Of a stretch of DNA of 55,133 nt, positions 23,802-33,110 are shown piece after piece (positions within the stretch are counted from its first letter, which is position 1; every line of letters starts with the position of its first letter). The DNA is from JACQFK01 sp964619955 (GTDB taxonomy: Bacteria > Planctomycetota > MHYJ01 > JACPRB01). The notes beneath the pieces were generated by a model. It searched no databases, had not been told where the DNA came from, and saw nothing but the letters and a program-made list of their open reading frames with translations. Location: contig CAZUJF010000037.1 of assembly GCA_964619955.1 (NCBI GenBank), positions 1-55,133 of the forward strand, read 5' to 3'. A program made the position numbers and the translations under genes.

Positions 23802-26441
23802 ATGATTCGAAAACACGTGGTCCAGGCGATCTTCCGGCGGAACTTCATATCCTACTTCAGCGCCCCGACCGGCTACGTCTTCATCGCCGTCTTCGTGGTC
23901 CTGAGCGCGGCGATGTCGTTCTGGCGCGACCTCTTCTTCACGAACAACCTCGCCAACCTCGAGCCCCTCAACCGCTACTTCCCCTACCTGCTGCTCTTCT
24001 TCGTGCCCGCCGTCGCGATGAGCGCCTGGGCCGAGGAGCGCAAGCAGGGCACCGACGAACTGCTGCTCACGCTGCCGGCGCGGGACGTGGAGGTCGTGCT
24101 CGGGAAATATCTCGCCGCGCTGGGGACCTACGCCGTGGCGCTGGTCTTCTCGCTGACCCACGTGATCGTGCTGAAGTTCCTGGGGAACCCGGACTTCGGC
24201 GTCATGCTCGGCACCTACCTGGGCTACCTGCTCCTCGGCGGCTCGATGCTGGCCCTGGCCATGGTGGCCTCGCTGCTCACGTCGAGCCAGACGGTGGCGT
24301 TCATCCTCGGCGCGGTCTTCTGCGCCCTCCCTGTTTTCCTCGGCGACGCGGGCAATCTCGTCAGCGGCCGCCTCCAGGCCTGGCTCCCCGGCCTCGGCGT
24401 CGACGGGGCCTTCGAGGACCTCAGCTCCGGGGTGGTCTCGCTCCGGGCGCTCTTCTACTTCGGCTCGCTCACGGTGCTGGGCCTCTACCTGAACCTCGTC
24501 CTCCTGGCGCGGCGCCACGTCGAGGGCTCGGGCTCGTACGGCCATTTCGCGGCCCGCTGGGCCTCGCTGCTCGTGATGGGCGTCGCGCTCGGCATCCTCT
24601 CCTCGCGCGGCGGCTGCCGCGTCGACCTCACCCAGGAGCGCCTGCACACCCTGACCGAGCCCACCCGGAAGGTCCTGGCGGGCATCGACGCCGGCCGCCC
24701 GGTGCTGGTGACGGCCTACGTGAGCCCCGAGGTGCCCGAGGGCTTCGTCGAGACCAAGGAGACGCTGCTGGGCCTGCTGCGCGAATACGACGCGATCGGC
24801 GGCGACCGCGTCCTCCTGCGCGTCGTCGAGACGGAGCGCTACAGCAAGGAGGCCCAGGAGGCCGACGACCAGTTCGGCATCAAGGCGGAAAGCGTCCGCA
24901 ACTCCTCCGACGGCGAGGACGACTTCGAGGGCATCCACCTCGGCGTCGCGTTCACCTGCGGCGCGGAGCAGATCGTCATCCCCTTCGTGCACCGCGGCAT
25001 CCCGCTGGAATACGAGCTCACGCGCTCCATCGGCGTGGTCACGGGCGCGCGCCGGCGCCGCCTCGGCGTGGCGACCACGGACGCCAAGGTCTTCGGCGGC
25101 CTCGACTTCGCCACGATGAGCTCCCAGCCCGAGTGGCAGATCATCGCGGAGCTCAAGAAGCAATACGAGGTGGTGCAGGTCGGCCTGGACGCGCCGGTGA
25201 CGGACAAGTACGACGTCCTCCTCGTCGCGCTGCCCTCCTCGCTCTCGCAGCCCCAGATGGACAACCTGGCGGCCTACATCCGCAAGGGGAATCCCGCGCT
25301 GCTCTTCGACGACCCCTTCGTCTCGATCCGCCCGCAGCTCTCGGCGAGCGAGCCCAAGCAGTCCTCGCGCCCGCCGATGGGCATGATGCCGCCGCCGCCC
25401 TCCGAGCCCAAGGGCGACCTGGCGAAGTTCATGAGCGAGATCGGCCTGCAGTTCGGGGCGGACTCGATCGTGTGGGACACCTACAACCCGCACCCCCGCT
25501 TCCGGCAGGTGCCGAAGGAGATCCTCTTCGTCGGCCCCGGCGGCGGCAATCCCCGGGCCTTCAACAATGAAGACCCCGTCAGCTCCGGCCTCCAGGAGTT
25601 CGTGACCATCTTCGGCGGCGAGGTCCGGGCCCGCCAGGATGCGGCGCTCACGTTCACGCCGCTGCTGATGACGACCCCGGTGTCGGGGTCCGTCCTCGTG
25701 AGCCAGCGCTTCCAGAAGAACCCCTTCATGGGGGGGATGATGCCGCAGGAGGTCCCGTACCGGCCGCGCGGCCAGGAGATGACGCTGGCCGCCCGCGTGA
25801 AGGGGACGCTGCCCGCCCCGCCCGCCAAGGAGGGCCAGCCGGCCGCCGCCGCGGGCCAGATCAACGTGCTCTTCTGCGCCGACCTGGACTGCATCTCCGA
25901 CATGTTCTTCCAGATGCGCCGCGAGGCGCCGGAGCTGAACTTCGACAACATCACGTTCGTGCTCAACGCCGTGGACGTGCTGGCGGGCGACGAGTCGTAC
26001 GTCGCCCTGCGCAAGCGGCGCCCGAAGCACCGCACGCTCGAGAAGCTGGAGGGCCTGACCAAGAGCCACAACCAGAAGATGCTCGACGAGTCGCGGCAGG
26101 CCGAGGAGCGCGCCGAGAAGGAGCGCCAGGAGGCCCAGGCCCGGCTCGACGCCAAGGTCAAGGAGGTCGAGGCGCGCACGGACATCGACGAGCGCCGCAA
26201 GGAGATCGAGCTCCAGACGCTGCGCAACGTCGAGCAGAAGAAGTTCGACGCCGCCACCCGGGAGATCGAGGACCGGAAGAAGGCCGCCGTGGAGCGGAGC
26301 CGGACCACGATGAAACAGTCGGTCGGCGCGATCAAGAAGTTCATCCGAAACCTGGCGGTGTTCCTGCCGCCCATCCCGCCGATCCTGATCGGCATCTACA
26401 TGCTGCTGCGGCGCCTCGCCGCGCAGGGGAGGACCGCATGA
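23802..26441 (+). CDS. Fused ABC-2 permease (GldF-like) and GldG-like protein
   Basis: An 879-residue fusion. Residues 1-245 carry six membrane helices of the ABC-2 permease type (FISYFSAPTGYVFIAVFVVL, WAEERKQGTDELLLTLPAR as the conserved cytoplasmic loop). After a further helix near 255 comes the GldG-like periplasmic domain (GCRVDLTQERLHTLTEPTRK, a fold related to DUF4350), a charged coiled coil at about 755-845 and a terminal helix (FLPPIPPILIGIYMLLRRL). In most genomes these are two genes. Start at 23802 with AAGGAAAG upstream; the stop overlaps the DUF4340 gene by 4 bp (ATGA). Confidence 0.92.
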   Translation: MIRKHVVQAIFRRNFISYFSAPTGYVFIAVFVVLSAAMSFWRDLFFTNNLANLEPLNRYFPYLLLFFVPAVAMSAWAEERKQGTDELLLTLPARDVEVVLGKYLAALGTYAVALVFSLTHVIVLKFLGNPDFGVMLGTYLGYLLLGGSMLALAMVASLLTSSQTVAFILGAVFCALPVFLGDAGNLVSGRLQAWLPGLGVDGAFEDLSSGVVSLRALFYFGSLTVLGLYLNLVLLARRHVEGSGSYGHFAARWASLLVMGVALGILSSRGGCRVDLTQERLHTLTEPTRKVLAGIDAGRPVLVTAYVSPEVPEGFVETKETLLGLLREYDAIGGDRVLLRVVETERYSKEAQEADDQFGIKAESVRNSSDGEDDFEGIHLGVAFTCGAEQIVIPFVHRGIPLEYELTRSIGVVTGARRRRLGVATTDAKVFGGLDFATMSSQPEWQIIAELKKQYEVVQVGLDAPVTDKYDVLLVALPSSLSQPQMDNLAAYIRKGNPALLFDDPFVSIRPQLSASEPKQSSRPPMGMMPPPPSEPKGDLAKFMSEIGLQFGADSIVWDTYNPHPRFRQVPKEILFVGPGGGNPRAFNNEDPVSSGLQEFVTIFGGEVRARQDAALTFTPLLMTTPVSGSVLVSQRFQKNPFMGGMMPQEVPYRPRGQEMTLAARVKGTLPAPPAKEGQPAAAAGQINVLFCADLDCISDMFFQMRREAPELNFDNITFVLNAVDVLAGDESYVALRKRRPKHRTLEKLEGLTKSHNQKMLDESRQAEERAEKERQEAQARLDAKVKEVEARTDIDERRKEIELQTLRNVEQKKFDAATREIEDRKKAAVERSRTTMKQSVGAIKKFIRNLAVFLPPIPPILIGIYMLLRRLAAQGRTA

Positions 26442-27991
26442 ATCCCGAGCTGAAAAAGACCCTGCTGTTCGCCGGCGGCGCCGGGCTGCTCGTGCTGGCC
26501 GCTTTCGCGACGACGCCCTCGATGAAGCCGCCCGAGATCGCCGGCGACCTCGGCCAGGCGTTCTACCCCGCGTTCACCGATCCGCTCAAGGCGGCGGCGC
26601 TCGAGGTGGTGGAGTACGACGAGGCCAGCGGCGGGGCGCGGCCCTTCAAGGTCGCGCTCGTCGAGGGGCGCTGGGCCATCCCGTCGCACAACAACTACCC
26701 CGCGGACGCCAAGGACCGGCTGGCGAAGACGGCGTCGCTCGTGGTCGGGCTGCTCAAGGAGTCCGTGGTGGGGGACCGCGTCCAGGACCACGAGGCCCTG
26801 GGGGTCATCGACCCGCTCGACGGGAACGCCAAGGGCACGGCGGGCCGGGGCCGCCGCGTGAAGCTCAGCGACGCCTCGGGCGCCGTCCTGGCCGACTTCA
26901 TCTTCGGCAAGGAGGTCTCCGACGGCCGCGGCCGCCGCTATATCCGGGTGCCCGACCAGAAGCGCACCTACGCGGTGAAGATCAACGCCGACATCTCCAC
27001 GAAGTTCGAGGACTGGGTCGAGACCGACCTGCTCCAGCTCAGCTCGGGCCAGGTCCGGAAGATGACGATCGACCGCTACTCCTTCGACGAGGCGGCGGGC
27101 AGCCTGAAGAACCGCTCGACGACGTTCATCTCGAAGGACGACGCCTCGGCCCCCTGGAAGGTGAGCGAGACGAAGCCCACCGAGGAGCCGAACACCGAGA
27201 CGCTGAACACGCTCACGAACACGCTGGACGATCTGAAGCTGTCCGGCGTGCGGCCGAAGCCCGGCCTGGTGCGCGCGGCGAAGAACCTCACCGAGCTCGA
27301 GAAGTTCCCCCGCGAGGCCCTCGGCGCCCTGCGCAACGAGCTCGCCCAGCGCGGCTTCTTCATCTTCAAGCAGCAGGACAAGTTCCTCATCGTGTCGAAC
27401 GAGGGCGAGCTGAAGGTCGACTGCGACGACGGCGTGGTCTACACGCTGCGCTTCGGCGAGGTGCTCGTCGGCCAGGGCGAGGAGATCAGCGCCGGCCGGG
27501 AGGAGAAGAAGGGCGAACCGAAAAAGGACGAGAAGAAGGCGGGCAGCGAGAACCGCTACCTCTTCGTCTCGGTCGCCTTCGACGAATCCCTGCTCGGGGC
27601 CGCCCCTGCGGAACCCAAGGCCTACGTCGCCAATCCCGCCAAGAAGCCCGAGGAGCAGAAGGCCGAGGAGGAGAAGGCCAAGGCGGACCGGACGGACTGG
27701 GAGACGAAGAAGAAGGACTGGGAGAAGAAGCGCGACGACGGGAAGAAACGCGCCGAGAAGCTCACCGCCCGCTTCGCCGAGTGGTATTACGTGATCTCCG
27801 CGGACGCCTTCAAGAAGCTGCGCGTCGACCGCGCTCTGCTGACGAAGCCCAAGGAGGAGAAGAAGGACGCGCCGAAGGACGAGAAACACGACGACCACAA
27901 GGACCACAAACACGACGAAAAGAAGCCCGAGGAAAAGAAACCGGACGCCCCCAAGCCTCCGGAAAAGAAGGAGCCCGAGAAGAAGCCGTAA
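26438..27991 (+). CDS. DUF4340-domain protein of the exporter operon
   Basis: A 517-residue protein with an N-terminal membrane anchor (residues 9-25, LLFAGGAGLLVLAAFA) and a DUF4340 domain (WAIPSHNNYPADAKDRLAKT, VKLSDASGAVLADFIFGKE, GRRYIRVPDQKRTYAVK). Proteins of this family are regularly encoded behind GldG-like genes. The C-terminal 50 residues are an extreme low-complexity Lys/Glu/Asp/His tail (KHDDHKDHKHDEKKPEEKKP) that could bind divalent metals or be disordered; this is inference. Translation is coupled to the upstream gene by ATGA and the unit ends in a terminator. Confidence 0.9.
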   Translation: MNPELKKTLLFAGGAGLLVLAAFATTPSMKPPEIAGDLGQAFYPAFTDPLKAAALEVVEYDEASGGARPFKVALVEGRWAIPSHNNYPADAKDRLAKTASLVVGLLKESVVGDRVQDHEALGVIDPLDGNAKGTAGRGRRVKLSDASGAVLADFIFGKEVSDGRGRRYIRVPDQKRTYAVKINADISTKFEDWVETDLLQLSSGQVRKMTIDRYSFDEAAGSLKNRSTTFISKDDASAPWKVSETKPTEEPNTETLNTLTNTLDDLKLSGVRPKPGLVRAAKNLTELEKFPREALGALRNELAQRGFFIFKQQDKFLIVSNEGELKVDCDDGVVYTLRFGEVLVGQGEEISAGREEKKGEPKKDEKKAGSENRYLFVSVAFDESLLGAAPAEPKAYVANPAKKPEEQKAEEEKAKADRTDWETKKKDWEKKRDDGKKRAEKLTARFAEWYYVISADAFKKLRVDRALLTKPKEEKKDAPKDEKHDDHKDHKHDEKKPEEKKPDAPKPPEKKEPEKKP

Positions 27992-28008
27992 ACGCCCGGG
28001 TTATTTCC

Positions 28009-28045
28009 GCCCGGCCCCGGATCCTCCGGGGCCGGGCTTTTTTTT
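28009..28045 (+). terminator. Intrinsic terminator of the exporter operon
   Basis: GCCCGGCCCCGGA (28009-28021) pairs perfectly with its complement at 28025-28037 (13 bp, 3-base loop), followed by eight Ts at 28038-28045. It lies 17 bp after the DUF4340 stop codon. Confidence 0.97.
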
Positions 28046-28102
28046 CGATTTCGTGTCGACTCGAGCCCCCCTCGGCCCACTCCTCCGTGGAAAGGAGGCG
28101 GC

Positions 28103-28399
28103 ATGGACGACGACGAATCCGAGGCGGGCGAACAGATCCTGGAGCGGCTGCGCAACGCCTGGGCGGCGGGCTGGAAGGCCAGCGGCGAGGCCTTCAACGA
28201 AATGCTCGGCGACCTGATCGGCTCCGAGGAGCTGGAGCGGGCCTTCGACAACGCCCGCGTGCTCGCCACCCTGAGGGGGCGCCGGCAGCAACCCACCTAC
28301 GTGCTCCAGGGCGGCTCCGAGGAGGGAGGGCGGGTCTGCCTGCTCTGCCGCGTGAAGTCCCAACGGGTGCTCATCGAGCACGTGTTCCGCACCTTGTAA
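28103..28399 (+). CDS. Small hypothetical protein
   Basis: A 98-residue acidic protein with a strong ribosome-binding site (AAAGGAGG, 4 bases before the ATG). Helical N-terminal half (EQILERLRNAWAAGWKASGE) and a beta-like C-terminal half with a CLLC motif near the end. I do not recognise it. It begins a new unit right after the exporter terminator and ends about 85 bp before the kinase start, so it may belong with the kinase unit or stand alone. Confidence 0.72.
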   Translation: MDDDESEAGEQILERLRNAWAAGWKASGEAFNEMLGDLIGSEELERAFDNARVLATLRGRRQQPTYVLQGGSEEGGRVCLLCRVKSQRVLIEHVFRTL

Positions 28400-28427
28400 C
28401 CCATAGATATAGGGTCGCGCATTCCTT

Positions 28428-28456
28428 GAACAGGTCCGAAAGGATTTGGTAGAACC
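28428..28456 (+). promoter_or_regulatory. Candidate promoter of the kinase unit
   Basis: TTGAAC (28428-28433), an 18-base spacer and TAGAAC (28452-28457) precede the likely GTG start at 28487. Confidence 0.4.
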
Positions 28457-28486
28457 TTGCCGGAAATCGGGGTCGGGGAGGGTGTG

Positions 28487-30361
28487 GTGGCGAAGGAACG
28501 GGTCGCCTCGTGGGGCGACTTCGACGTCCATTTCGGCGACGTGCTCGGCCGCGGCGGCATGGGCACGGTGTATCGCGCGTGGCAGCGCTCCGTGGGCCGC
28601 TGGACGGCCGTCAAGGTCCTGGAGCCCGCGCGCGACGACGATGCGGACCTGCAGCAGGGATTTCTCGAACGCTTCCGGGTCGAGATCCAGGCCCTCGCGC
28701 GCCTGAACGACCCGCGCATCATCACGCTGCACGCGGCGGGCCGCGACGAGGAGCGCCTCTGGTACGCGATGGAGCTCGTCGAGGGGGAGACCGTCGAGCG
28801 GCGCCTCTCCCGCGAGGGGGCCTTCTCGGAGGAGGCGGCCGCGCGGGTCGGCGTCGAGGTCGGTCGCGCCCTCGCGGCGGCGCTGCGGCAGGGCATCTTC
28901 CACCGGGACGTCAAACCCGCGAACATCTTCCTCCTGCCCGACGGCTCGGTGAAGCTCGCGGATTTCGGGCTCGCCCGCGGACGGGAGCTGGCACGCACGA
29001 GGCTCACCGACGTGGACGCGCTGGCCTGCACGCCGGAATACGCCTCCCCGGAACAGGGGGACGGCCGCGTGACGGACCACCGCAGCGACCTCTATTCGCT
29101 CGGCTGCGTGCTCTTCGAGATGGCGACGGAGCAGCCGCCGTTCTCGGCCGACGCGCCGCTGACCGTGCTCTACAAACATGCGACGGAGCCCGTCCCCTCC
29201 GCGCGGCTGCTCAACCCCCGGATCTCCCCCGAGTTCGAGGCGGTGCTCAAGCGCTGCCTCGAGAAGGACCCCGGCGAGCGTTTCCAGGACTACGAGTCGT
29301 TCATCGCGGCGCTGGAGGCCGCGGGAAGCCCTGCGGCGGCCGTCCCGCTTCCGCGCCGGTCCGGACGGCGCCGCGCGGGAAGCCTCGCGGCCGCGGTCCT
29401 GCTCGTGATGGCCGGGATCGTCTGGATGCGTTCCGGGGGCGAGGGCTCCCCCGCGGCTCCGGAACGGCCGGTGGCCCCTCCGCTCGTGGATCTGGCGCCG
29501 CCGCTGCCGCCCGCTCCGGCGCCGGCGCCGGCGCCGGTCCCGCAGGAGCCGGCCCCGGAGGCCCCGCCCCCCGTGGCCGGCGGGCTGGAGCGCGAGCTGG
29601 AGGAGGCGCTGGGCGAGGCGGAGCAGGGGCGCTTCCGGCCGCTGGCCGCGCTGCGGGTTCCGGAGGCGCCGCCGCCGGGGGCCTCGGAGGAGAAGTTCCG
29701 CCGGGCCTCCTCGGAGTCCGCGGCCGCCGTGCTGCTCATGCGCGGCGACGCCGCGTCCCTGGGCACGCTGCTCCTGGAGCGTCCGGGAACGCTGGCGGCG
29801 CGCCGGGCCGCCCTGCAGGCGCTGGATTCCTTTCATGCCGCGCTGGGATCCTCGGGACACGAACTCGTGGGCGAGATCCCCTGGGGCACCTGGACCGCCG
29901 ACGTTCCGGAGGCGGGGTCCGCGGGCTGGGACGGCGCCCGGAAGGGCTACGCCGTGTCCGCGCCGGAGCCGGGGACGAGGACCTGGATCAAGCGGCATCT
30001 CTCCGGGGCCCAGGGCGGCTGGGAGGCCCGGTTCCGTTTCGACTCCGCCGGGAGTCCCGTGAGGCTGGCCGCGTCGCTCAACTTCAAGACCTGGATCGAA
30101 GTGGGTTCCGAAACCGTCGAGGCCTGGAGCAGCGGGAAGGAACGTCCGCGTCTGCTCGCGCGGCGGCCCGGAAGCGGCGCCCGGGGGGTCCGCACGCTGA
30201 CCGTGATCGCGCGCACCCCGCTGGTGCTGGTCTATCTGGACGGCGCGCTGGCCGCGGCCCTGCGCGAGCCCGAGGCGCGTCTGGAGGAAGGACTCCAGAT
30301 CGGCGCGGGCGGCGGGGGCGTGCTGCTGGAATCGGTGCGCGTGAAGGACCGCGACCCATGA
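28487..30361 (+). CDS. Transmembrane Ser/Thr protein kinase
   Basis: A Hanks-type kinase followed by a membrane helix and an extracytoplasmic domain. Numbered from the first possible start (TTG at 28457): glycine loop GRGGMGTVYRAW (31-42), ATP-binding Lys53 in TAVKVL, catalytic loop HRDVKPANI (149-157), DFG (169-171), then the membrane helix RAGSLAAAVLLVMAGIVW near 308-328, a Pro/Ala-rich linker and a C-terminal beta-rich domain resembling concanavalin-like folds. It phosphorylates Ser/Thr in the cytoplasm, sensing outside. GTG at 28487 is preferred because GGGAGGG lies just upstream; TTG at 28457 is the alternative. Its TGA overlaps the ATG of the next gene. Confidence 0.92.
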   Translation: MAKERVASWGDFDVHFGDVLGRGGMGTVYRAWQRSVGRWTAVKVLEPARDDDADLQQGFLERFRVEIQALARLNDPRIITLHAAGRDEERLWYAMELVEGETVERRLSREGAFSEEAAARVGVEVGRALAAALRQGIFHRDVKPANIFLLPDGSVKLADFGLARGRELARTRLTDVDALACTPEYASPEQGDGRVTDHRSDLYSLGCVLFEMATEQPPFSADAPLTVLYKHATEPVPSARLLNPRISPEFEAVLKRCLEKDPGERFQDYESFIAALEAAGSPAAAVPLPRRSGRRRAGSLAAAVLLVMAGIVWMRSGGEGSPAAPERPVAPPLVDLAPPLPPAPAPAPAPVPQEPAPEAPPPVAGGLERELEEALGEAEQGRFRPLAALRVPEAPPPGASEEKFRRASSESAAAVLLMRGDAASLGTLLLERPGTLAARRAALQALDSFHAALGSSGHELVGEIPWGTWTADVPEAGSAGWDGARKGYAVSAPEPGTRTWIKRHLSGAQGGWEARFRFDSAGSPVRLAASLNFKTWIEVGSETVEAWSSGKERPRLLARRPGSGARGVRTLTVIARTPLVLVYLDGALAAALREPEARLEEGLQIGAGGGGVLLESVRVKDRDP

Positions 30362-31458
30362 ACGTGCTGCTCGGCTGCCTCCTCCTGCAGGCGCTGCCGG
30401 CGGCGGATCGCGAACCATCGCCGTCGCGCCGCCTCCACGCGGAGGTGAACGTCCGCTACCGCCAGCAGATCGAGGAGGAGCGCAAGATCGCGGAGTACCG
30501 GCAGCGGGAGCCCGTGGATCAGCCGCTGGAGTTCGCCTCCGGGCGGGGGCGTTTCTCGGGACGCTTCCGCTTCGAGAGCGAGTGCGAGGCGCCTCCCCCG
30601 GACCAGGAGCAGGAGGGCTTCGGCCTGCCGCCCGGGCAGCCCGCGCAGGATCTGAACCGCCGGCGGGACGACTGGCCGCCGCCGCCGTGGGATCCCTGGA
30701 ATCCCGGCAACCCCCCGCCCTTCGAGTTTCCCGGCAGGAGTTTCGATTCCGTGAACGTGCGGAACATCCCCGTGCGGACGACGATGACGCTCACGGGCCG
30801 CGTCTCGAAACTCCTCTTCAACGTGAGCCTCCAGTCGTCGACGGTCTCGGAGCTGCGCAACGATCCGGCCGTGACCGGCGCGGGGGCCGCGAGCACGCCC
30901 CCGGCCGCGGGAGGGGGCGGGGGAAGCGTGACCCCTCCGCCGCCTTCGCCCACGCCCGGCCCCACGCGTCTGGCGGCGACGACGTCCTCATCGCCGCAGA
31001 CTTCCGCGGGGCTCGGGGACGAGGATTCGGACGCGCCGCTGATGGCGGGGCCCGAGCTGTCGGTCCCGCTGTCCCCCGATCTGAGCCGCTGGAGCGCGCT
31101 GGGCTGGGTGCCCGCGGGCACCTCGCTGGGCTTCTCGGCCCGGGCGCTCTTCGGAACGATCGAGGTCTTCGAGACGAGGGCGGATGCGGAACTCTACGGC
31201 CTGGGGCTCGGCCTTCGCGTCCCGCTGCTCCGCTGGGGCGGATTCCAGACGGAGGCGGGCTTCTTCGGCGGTCCCGGCTACCTCCACACGGATTTCGGCG
31301 ACGCCTGGGGGTTCAACGGAGGCGCGGGGCTGCATCTCAGTCTCGGCCTGGTGAAGGGCTGCGCCGTCGCGGCCTCCGTCGAGGCCGAGTGGTTCGAGGG
31401 GGACGGCGTGAGCGCCTGGGGCCCGTCGGTGAATCTGGGGCTCAACCTCGGATGGTGA
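30358..31458 (+). CDS. Probable outer-membrane beta-barrel protein
   Basis: A 366-residue protein with a short signal (MNVLLGCLLLQALPAADREP; an LLGC lipobox-like sequence is present, so a lipoprotein is possible). The N-terminal third has Pro-rich low-complexity sequence (PPPPWDPWNPGNPPPFEFP, then a Gly/Ser/Pro linker near 185-220). The C-terminal 130 residues contain alternating hydrophobic strands (LYGLGLGLRVPLLRWGGFQT, GAGLHLSLGLVKGCAVAASV) ending NLGLNLGW, as in outer-membrane barrels. Start chosen at the ATG overlapping the kinase stop (ATGA). Confidence 0.68.
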   Translation: MNVLLGCLLLQALPAADREPSPSRRLHAEVNVRYRQQIEEERKIAEYRQREPVDQPLEFASGRGRFSGRFRFESECEAPPPDQEQEGFGLPPGQPAQDLNRRRDDWPPPPWDPWNPGNPPPFEFPGRSFDSVNVRNIPVRTTMTLTGRVSKLLFNVSLQSSTVSELRNDPAVTGAGAASTPPAAGGGGGSVTPPPPSPTPGPTRLAATTSSSPQTSAGLGDEDSDAPLMAGPELSVPLSPDLSRWSALGWVPAGTSLGFSARALFGTIEVFETRADAELYGLGLGLRVPLLRWGGFQTEAGFFGGPGYLHTDFGDAWGFNGGAGLHLSLGLVKGCAVAASVEAEWFEGDGVSAWGPSVNLGLNLGW

Positions 31459-33110
31459 GGCGCGTCCCCGTCCTGCTGCTCGCGGCGCTCTTCCTGCCGG
31501 CCTGCTCCGACGGGCTGGAGTCGGACGCCGCGGGCCCGGCCGCTCTGGAGGCGCCGACGGAACTGCGGACCAAAGGGGCGCCGGACATGCAGGTGCAGTG
31601 GCGGCATGCGGGGGGAGGGGAGACGGGCTTCCGTCTGGAGGTGAACGACGGCCCCTTCGGCGCGCCGCCCTATCGCGACGTCGTCTACGCGCCGGCCGGC
31701 GCGACCTCGCTGGCCTACGAGGCGCCTCCCGGGAAGACCCTGCGCCTGCGGGTCTTCGCCGTGGACGACACGCGGCAGTCCGCCCCTTCGAACGAAGTCG
31801 AAGTCGTCGTCCCCGCCGTGCCGGAGCGGCCCGCCCACTTCAGCGCGCTCGCCCTCGGCCCCGCCACGGTCGAGCTCCGCTGGGTGGCCCCGGGCTCCGG
31901 AACCAGCGTCGTCCTCCGGCGTTCCGCCGACGGCGGGCAGACCTGGGCGACGGCCTGGTCGCAGATCGATTTCTTCGGACGTCCCTTCGACTTCCCCCAG
32001 ACCGTCACCCTTTCCGATCATGCGGCGGGCCTGGACTATCGATACCGGCTGACGCTGGGCAACAGCGAAGGGACCGGCCTCACCGCCGAGACCTCCACGC
32101 ACACCGAGCATCTGCCGGCCTGGATGCAGCGGGTCGTCACGCCGAACGACGACGCGTACCGGATCTCCGCCTGCGCCCGCAACGGCCTGCAGCACGTGGT
32201 CCACTACGACGGGACGGGCGGCAATCTGATGCGGATCGTGTCGGGGTCCTCCGGTCTGCTCACGACGGAACGCATCGACGGGCCGGCGGGTTTCTGGCCG
32301 GGGGTCGTGGGCTGGCACGGAACGTCCGTGGACGACGACGGAACCCTGCAGGTCGCGGCGCATGAATACGAAGGCGGGCAGCTGCGCTGCTACCAGAACG
32401 GCGGCGGCGGCTGGAGCGCCGTCAGCGTCGGGCCCTCGGGGTCAGGCTACGATCCGCAGCTGCGCTCGCGGGCGGGACGCACGTACATCCTGCATCGCAC
32501 GATCGAAGCCTGGTCGAGCGGCCCCCTGCGGCTCGCCTCCGGGCCGGCCCGGGGACCCTGGCTGCTGGAGGATGCCGTCCCCGGCGGGCCGATCGGGGAT
32601 TTCTCGATGGGGGCCGGGAGTTCGGGCGAGCTCCATGTGGTCTACGTCCGCGCCGACCGGAAGGGGCTCTTCCACCGGCGCCGCGACGTCGCCGGCGCCT
32701 GGACGGAGGAGCCGATCACGGAAGCGGGCGCCCCCCAGGCGTCCGCCGTGGCCGTCGACCCTTCGGGAGCGGTGTTCGTCGTGTGGCACGAATCGGCGAA
32801 GGGGGAACTCTGGTTCGCGGAGAAGGTCGGTGGGGTTTGGAGGCCCGAGCTGCTGCACCGGCACAGCGGCGGCAACCTGGGGGCGGAATGCGCCATCGCC
32901 TGGGGGGACGGCCTGCACGTCGCGTACCGCAACACGGTCCAGAACGACCTGTGGTACGCGCGGCGCGGGCCGGACGGCTGGAGCCGCCGCCTGGTGGACA
33001 GCGTCGGCGACGTCGGTCGCGGCGTCGTCGTGTCCGTCGACGGCGGCACGGTCTGGCTGGCCTACCGCGACCACACGAACGGCGACGTCAAGCTCGTGCG
33101 GAACCCGTAG
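31452..33110 (+). CDS. Lipoprotein with fibronectin III-like and propeller-like repeats
   Basis: A 552-residue lipoprotein: MVRRVPVLLLAALFLPAC has a good lipobox with Cys18. Two FN3-like domains follow (LRTKGAPDMQVQWRHAGGGE and ALGPATVELRWVAPGSG with TVTLSDHAAGLDYRYRLTL). From about residue 235 come six or more similar segments with an Asp/Gly-rich loop, such as LHVVYVRADRKGLFHRRRD, VFVVWHESAKGELWFAEKVG and TVWLAYRDHTNGDVKLVRN, a propeller-like repeat array. It overlaps the barrel gene by 7 bp and is the third coupled gene of the kinase unit. Confidence 0.8.
   Translation: MVRRVPVLLLAALFLPACSDGLESDAAGPAALEAPTELRTKGAPDMQVQWRHAGGGETGFRLEVNDGPFGAPPYRDVVYAPAGATSLAYEAPPGKTLRLRVFAVDDTRQSAPSNEVEVVVPAVPERPAHFSALALGPATVELRWVAPGSGTSVVLRRSADGGQTWATAWSQIDFFGRPFDFPQTVTLSDHAAGLDYRYRLTLGNSEGTGLTAETSTHTEHLPAWMQRVVTPNDDAYRISACARNGLQHVVHYDGTGGNLMRIVSGSSGLLTTERIDGPAGFWPGVVGWHGTSVDDDGTLQVAAHEYEGGQLRCYQNGGGGWSAVSVGPSGSGYDPQLRSRAGRTYILHRTIEAWSSGPLRLASGPARGPWLLEDAVPGGPIGDFSMGAGSSGELHVVYVRADRKGLFHRRRDVAGAWTEEPITEAGAPQASAVAVDPSGAVFVVWHESAKGELWFAEKVGGVWRPELLHRHSGGNLGAECAIAWGDGLHVAYRNTVQNDLWYARRGPDGWSRRLVDSVGDVGRGVVVSVDGGTVWLAYRDHTNGDVKLVRNP

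Noticed and set aside
23048..27991. Gliding motility system
   Set aside because: Only the GldA/F/G-like exporter part is present; these genes are widespread in non-gliding bacteria and no other gld or spr genes are seen.
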